Of a stretch of DNA of 63,382 bases, positions 60,617 through 63,382 are shown in pieces. The position numbers and the translations under genes are program-made. The stretch comes from Anaerolineae bacterium (GTDB taxonomy: Bacteria > Chloroflexota > Anaerolineae > Aggregatilineales > Phototrophicaceae), in assembly GCA_023382675.1 (NCBI GenBank), contig JAHDWN010000014.1, positions 87,461 through 150,842 of the forward strand, written 5' to 3'. Below the pieces are notes generated by a model that saw only the letters and a program-made list of their open reading frames with translations, was not told the DNA's origin and did no database searches. The number at the start of each line of letters is the position of its first letter. Position 1 is the first letter of the stretch.

Positions 60617-62815
60617 ATGCGCACAACCTGGTTGAGTTTACTGACGTTGGTCTTGCTCTTATTCGCGGTGCCCACCGCCTCGATGCAGGGCGACCTGCCG
60701 CCGGTGATGCCGGTGGCGAACCCGGATACCTTTCAAAATGCCTACGTCACCTGGGATTGGCAGGCGTTCGGCGAGCAATGGTTCAGCGCGCCGCCGCCCG
60801 ACCCGCTGACAATCGCACTGCCCGATGCCTACATGGGCAGTCTGCCCAGCGGCCCGTTCGATCTGGCGCAGGTGCGCTTCCTGGACGACACCAACCTGGA
60901 TGCCGCGCAGCGCGATCTACTGGCGCAGAATGGCTTTGTCGTCGTGCCGGGCGGCCTGGATCAGTTCGAAGACCCGTACCGCAACGACAGCACCTGGGAT
61001 GTCTTCACCGGGCACGGTTACTGGGTGACGACGGATGCCATGCTGCACGCGCTCTACGTCGCTTTCAGCAATTTGCTTAACTTCCTCGAAACCGATGAAC
61101 TCTACGCGCGGGTTCAAAATGTCGCCCTGGAAAGCTATCAAGCGGCCTGGAGTCAGTATGAAGCGGCCCAGGGATCGGCGTTGGAAGCACCGGCCCGCGT
61201 CGCCGCGCTCTACTATGCCGTAGCGCTCGGCCTGCTCGACCCGGACGCCTATGCAGGCACAGTCGATCCGGCGCTGCAAGCGGATGCCGCCGGACTGATC
61301 GATGCCGCCAACAGCGCCGAGGGGCGGCTGGACGTGCCTTTCCTGACTGGTTACCAGGAGGACTTCAGCCAGTATAAGCCGCGCGGCAATTACACGACCA
61401 GCGATCTGTTGCAGCGTTACTTCCGCGGCATGATGTGGCTGGGGCGCATTACCTTCCTCGCTCGCGATGACGAATCGCTGCAAGCCAGCCTGCTTGCACT
61501 GCGCGCGATGGAGCAGTCCGGCGCGGTGGCGGATTGGGCTGCGGTTTCGGATACACTGGCGTATTTCATCGGGCCAACCGACAATCTCGGCCCGGCGGAT
61601 TACCTGCCGCTGGCACAGGCGATTTACGGTGATGATCTGCCGCTCGACACCCTCGCCGACATGAGCCGCCTGGCGCAGTTCCGCGCTGAAGTCCAGGCGC
61701 TGCCCGGCCCGCGCATCAACAACGTCGTGCGTCCCATCGGCACCGAGGAGGAGCAGTTGGACGAGGCGACGCGCGGGTTCCGCCTGTTCGGGCAGCGCTT
61801 CACTTTTGACGGCTATGCCATGCAGCGCCTCATCTATCCCTACGTGGGCGAGGCGGGCGCGGAGCGGACGCTGCCATCCGGGCTGGACGTTGCCGCCGCG
61901 CTGGGGTCGGATGTCGCCTACAACCTGCTGGCAGAGCAGGGCGACACGAACTATGCCAACTACGACACCAACATGAGCGGGCTGCGCGCGGAAGTCAACC
62001 AGATCAGCGGCGCGGACTGGCTGGAGAACTTCTATGGTGGCTGGCTGATGGCGCTGCAACCGCTCTGGAATCGGACTGAGCAGCCCTACCCGCCGCTCAT
62101 GAACAGCGACGCCTGGCGACTGCGCGATCTGCAAGCCGGGCTGGGCAGTTGGGCGGAACTCAAACACGCGACCGTACTCTACGTCGCGCAGCCGATGGGC
62201 GGTCTGGGCGGCGGCGGCGAATACATCGCCGATACGACCAACTACGTTGAGCCGAATCCGCTCGTCTTCAGCCGGATCGCGGTGCTGGCTGCCTCGGTTG
62301 TGCAGGGGCTGGATGCGCGCGGCTTCGCGCAGCAGGATTTCACGAGCGGTGGGCCGCCGAGTGGGTCGTCGATGATCCGGGAAGCCTTCTTCCGCCTGGC
62401 GATTTTGTCCGCACAGACGGCGGACATGGCGAACAAGCATCTGTGGGGCATCCCGCTGACCGACGACGAGCAGATCTTCCTGAAGTATCACTTCGGCGAA
62501 GCGCTGTGGTACGTCCGCTATGCGTCGGAGCTGGCGCTGGCTGAGCCGCCGAAGATGGCCGCCATCGTGACTGATGTCGCCAGCAACCCGGATGCGGGCA
62601 CGGTCTTGCAGGTGGGCACCGGCTACGTCGATTACATCTACGTCATCACTGACAGCCCGCAGGGACTCCAGTTGACGCGGGGTTCGGTCTACAGCTATTA
62701 CGAATTCGTCAACGCCATCGACAACCGCCTGACCGACGAGGACTGGCGCGCCATGGTGCAGGCGGGCGATGTGCCCGCACGCCCAGGCTGGATCAGCCGC
62801 TTCTTCGCCGAGTAA
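60617..62815 (+). CDS. Exported DUF3160 protein
   Basis: A 732-residue protein; AGGAGG precedes ATG 60617. A signal peptide (MRTTWLSLLTLVLLLFAVPT) ends near ASM-Q. The DUF3160 core is recognisable by PYRNDSTWDVFTGHGYWVTTDAMLHALY, YFRGMMWLGRI, GPTDNLGPADYLPLA, RLFGQRFTFDGYAMQRL, LASWAELKH-like WAELKHATVLYVAQ, and YVEPNPLVFSRI. The family is abundant in Chloroflexota and some archaea, is extracellular or periplasmic, and has no known activity. It is divergent from the kinase. Confidence 0.92.
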   Translation: MRTTWLSLLTLVLLLFAVPTASMQGDLPPVMPVANPDTFQNAYVTWDWQAFGEQWFSAPPPDPLTIALPDAYMGSLPSGPFDLAQVRFLDDTNLDAAQRDLLAQNGFVVVPGGLDQFEDPYRNDSTWDVFTGHGYWVTTDAMLHALYVAFSNLLNFLETDELYARVQNVALESYQAAWSQYEAAQGSALEAPARVAALYYAVALGLLDPDAYAGTVDPALQADAAGLIDAANSAEGRLDVPFLTGYQEDFSQYKPRGNYTTSDLLQRYFRGMMWLGRITFLARDDESLQASLLALRAMEQSGAVADWAAVSDTLAYFIGPTDNLGPADYLPLAQAIYGDDLPLDTLADMSRLAQFRAEVQALPGPRINNVVRPIGTEEEQLDEATRGFRLFGQRFTFDGYAMQRLIYPYVGEAGAERTLPSGLDVAAALGSDVAYNLLAEQGDTNYANYDTNMSGLRAEVNQISGADWLENFYGGWLMALQPLWNRTEQPYPPLMNSDAWRLRDLQAGLGSWAELKHATVLYVAQPMGGLGGGGEYIADTTNYVEPNPLVFSRIAVLAASVVQGLDARGFAQQDFTSGGPPSGSSMIREAFFRLAILSAQTADMANKHLWGIPLTDDEQIFLKYHFGEALWYVRYASELALAEPPKMAAIVTDVASNPDAGTVLQVGTGYVDYIYVITDSPQGLQLTRGSVYSYYEFVNAIDNRLTDEDWRAMVQAGDVPARPGWISRFFAE

Positions 62816-63148
62816 TCCGGCAGACAGACGGGCCGGTCGGTTTGTCCGGCCCGTGTCATCACCTCCCCGCACAAAACATGACACTCCTCATATAAAGATC
62901 ATAACAAAGTGTTCTGTCAGCGAATTTCGTGTATGATGATAATCGTCGATCGTGTCCACGACGGATGACGCCGACGTAAGTGCGTTTGCTGAACCCTTAC
63001 ATCACCCTTCACAACAATCGCCCACACCCATTGATATTCTCGCACCTGCGTGGCCGGTTGCGTTTCGAGCATCGTCCCACGACTTGATCGGCTCGCCGTT
63101 GAGGCAGGATGCAACAGTCAAGGTTTTGCCCATAGGAAAGGGAAGGCT
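62816..63148. other. Intergenic region, AT-richer, with possible promoter
   Basis: About 330 bases after the DUF3160 gene. After the stem-loop at 62828-62854 the sequence to about 62945 is AT-rich. TATGAT at 62932-62937 is a fair -10, with no convincing -35. The next start codon is far downstream at 63149. No RNA gene is recognised. Confidence 0.4.
62828..62854 (+). terminator. Stem-loop after the DUF3160 gene
   Basis: Perfect arms ACGGGCCGG and CCGGCCCGT, 12 bases after the stop codon. The lack of a T-run weakens a Rho-independent call. Confidence 0.5.
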
Positions 63149-63382
63149 ATGTTGTACCGCTACGGCATCAGGGTCGGCACGTCGCTGCTCTTGCATGGCA
63201 AGATGGTGCTGGGTCTGAAGAAAGTGATCCAACCTGTCGGATACTGGCGCGTGCCGGAATACCGGTTCGTGCTCCAGGAAGCCAATTTCAAAACCGGGGA
63301 GCGCGTCCTTGATATTGGCAGCCCCAAGCTGCTTGCGCTCTACCTGACGAAGTTTCGCGGGGTCGAGGTCTATGCGACCGAT
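63149..63382 (+). CDS. SAM-dependent methyltransferase (3' partial)
   Basis: The frame from ATG 63149 stays open for 78 codons to the window end and is preceded by AGGAAAGGGAAGG. Translation begins MLYRYGIRVGTSLLLHGKMV and reaches a nucleotide-binding-like GERVLDIGSPKLLALYLTKF, then VEVYATD. That is methyltransferase motif I and the acidic end of strand 2, though the Gly-rich loop is short (DIGSPKL). The acceptor is unknown because the rest is outside the window. Confidence 0.7.
   Translation, partial: MLYRYGIRVGTSLLLHGKMVLGLKKVIQPVGYWRVPEYRFVLQEANFKTGERVLDIGSPKLLALYLTKFRGVEVYATD

Noticed and set aside
60917-62884. A 655-codon minus-strand frame opposite the DUF3160 gene
   Set aside because: The plus-strand gene has a signal peptide, ribosome site and family motifs. 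The reverse product is Arg/His/Gln-rich shadow sequence.

Overview
The window looks like a chromosomal segment of a high-G+C, free-living bacterium, most plausibly a member of the Chloroflexota. This is inferred from the gene mix rather than from any rRNA: a DUF3160 secreted protein, a Pro-rich-tailed Ser/Thr kinase, a TIR/WD40 receptor, LysM and ScyD-type exported proteins, several DUF4386 membrane proteins, a DinB-like protein and a SnoaL-like ester cyclase. No rRNA, tRNA, CRISPR array, transposase or phage structural gene was found.

Layout. 1-18 kb: housekeeping and small accessory genes, including an aldo/keto reductase, a VapC-type PIN toxin with its partner, prolyl-tRNA synthetase, a WYL regulator divergent from an AlkZ/YcaQ-like winged-helix protein, a covalent-flavin oxidase, a CPBP protease followed by an inserted HNH-endonuclease pair, exported LysM and LolA/LppX-like proteins, and a DHA2 transporter. 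19.2-23.6 kb: an AT-richer minus-strand operon of a beta-class DNA methyltransferase, a HerA-type ATPase and a NurA-type nuclease carrying a zinc ribbon; this is the best candidate for a little-described defence or modification-repair system. XisI-like and HEAT-like genes lie upstream. 24.8-28.3 kb: sucCD and an MGT-family glycosyltransferase.

28.6-39.1 kb: a long plus-strand run starting with an alpha/beta hydrolase. Four families recur: three DUF4386 proteins, two YdjM-like membrane proteins, two HemG-type flavodoxins and a pair of related multi-pass proteins. A perfect CRP/FNR-type palindrome lies upstream of the run. 39-43.6 kb: phosphotriesterase-family hydrolase, double GNAT, DUF503, ScyD/ScyE-like protein and a cytochrome c lipoprotein. 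43.6-52.9 kb: a TIR-coiled-coil-TM-WD40 receptor, uracil phosphoribosyltransferase, a WecA/MraY-family transferase and an AT-richer 1268-residue DUF4062-STAND NTPase that is probably a laterally acquired defence sensor. 53-63.4 kb: PRC-barrel protein, His-tailed EamA transporter, acidic-tailed membrane protein, triosephosphate isomerase, Ser/Thr kinase, DUF3160 protein and the start of a methyltransferase.

Non-coding structure is rich. A dispersed three-stem-loop repeat occurs at four places (16.7, 24.7, 54.0 and 60.1 kb), three of them 26-40 bases beyond the stop of a minus-strand gene in the same orientation. Degenerate period-7 repeats occur at 10.8, 17.3 and 59.9 kb. Several perfect inverted repeats sit in regulatory positions.
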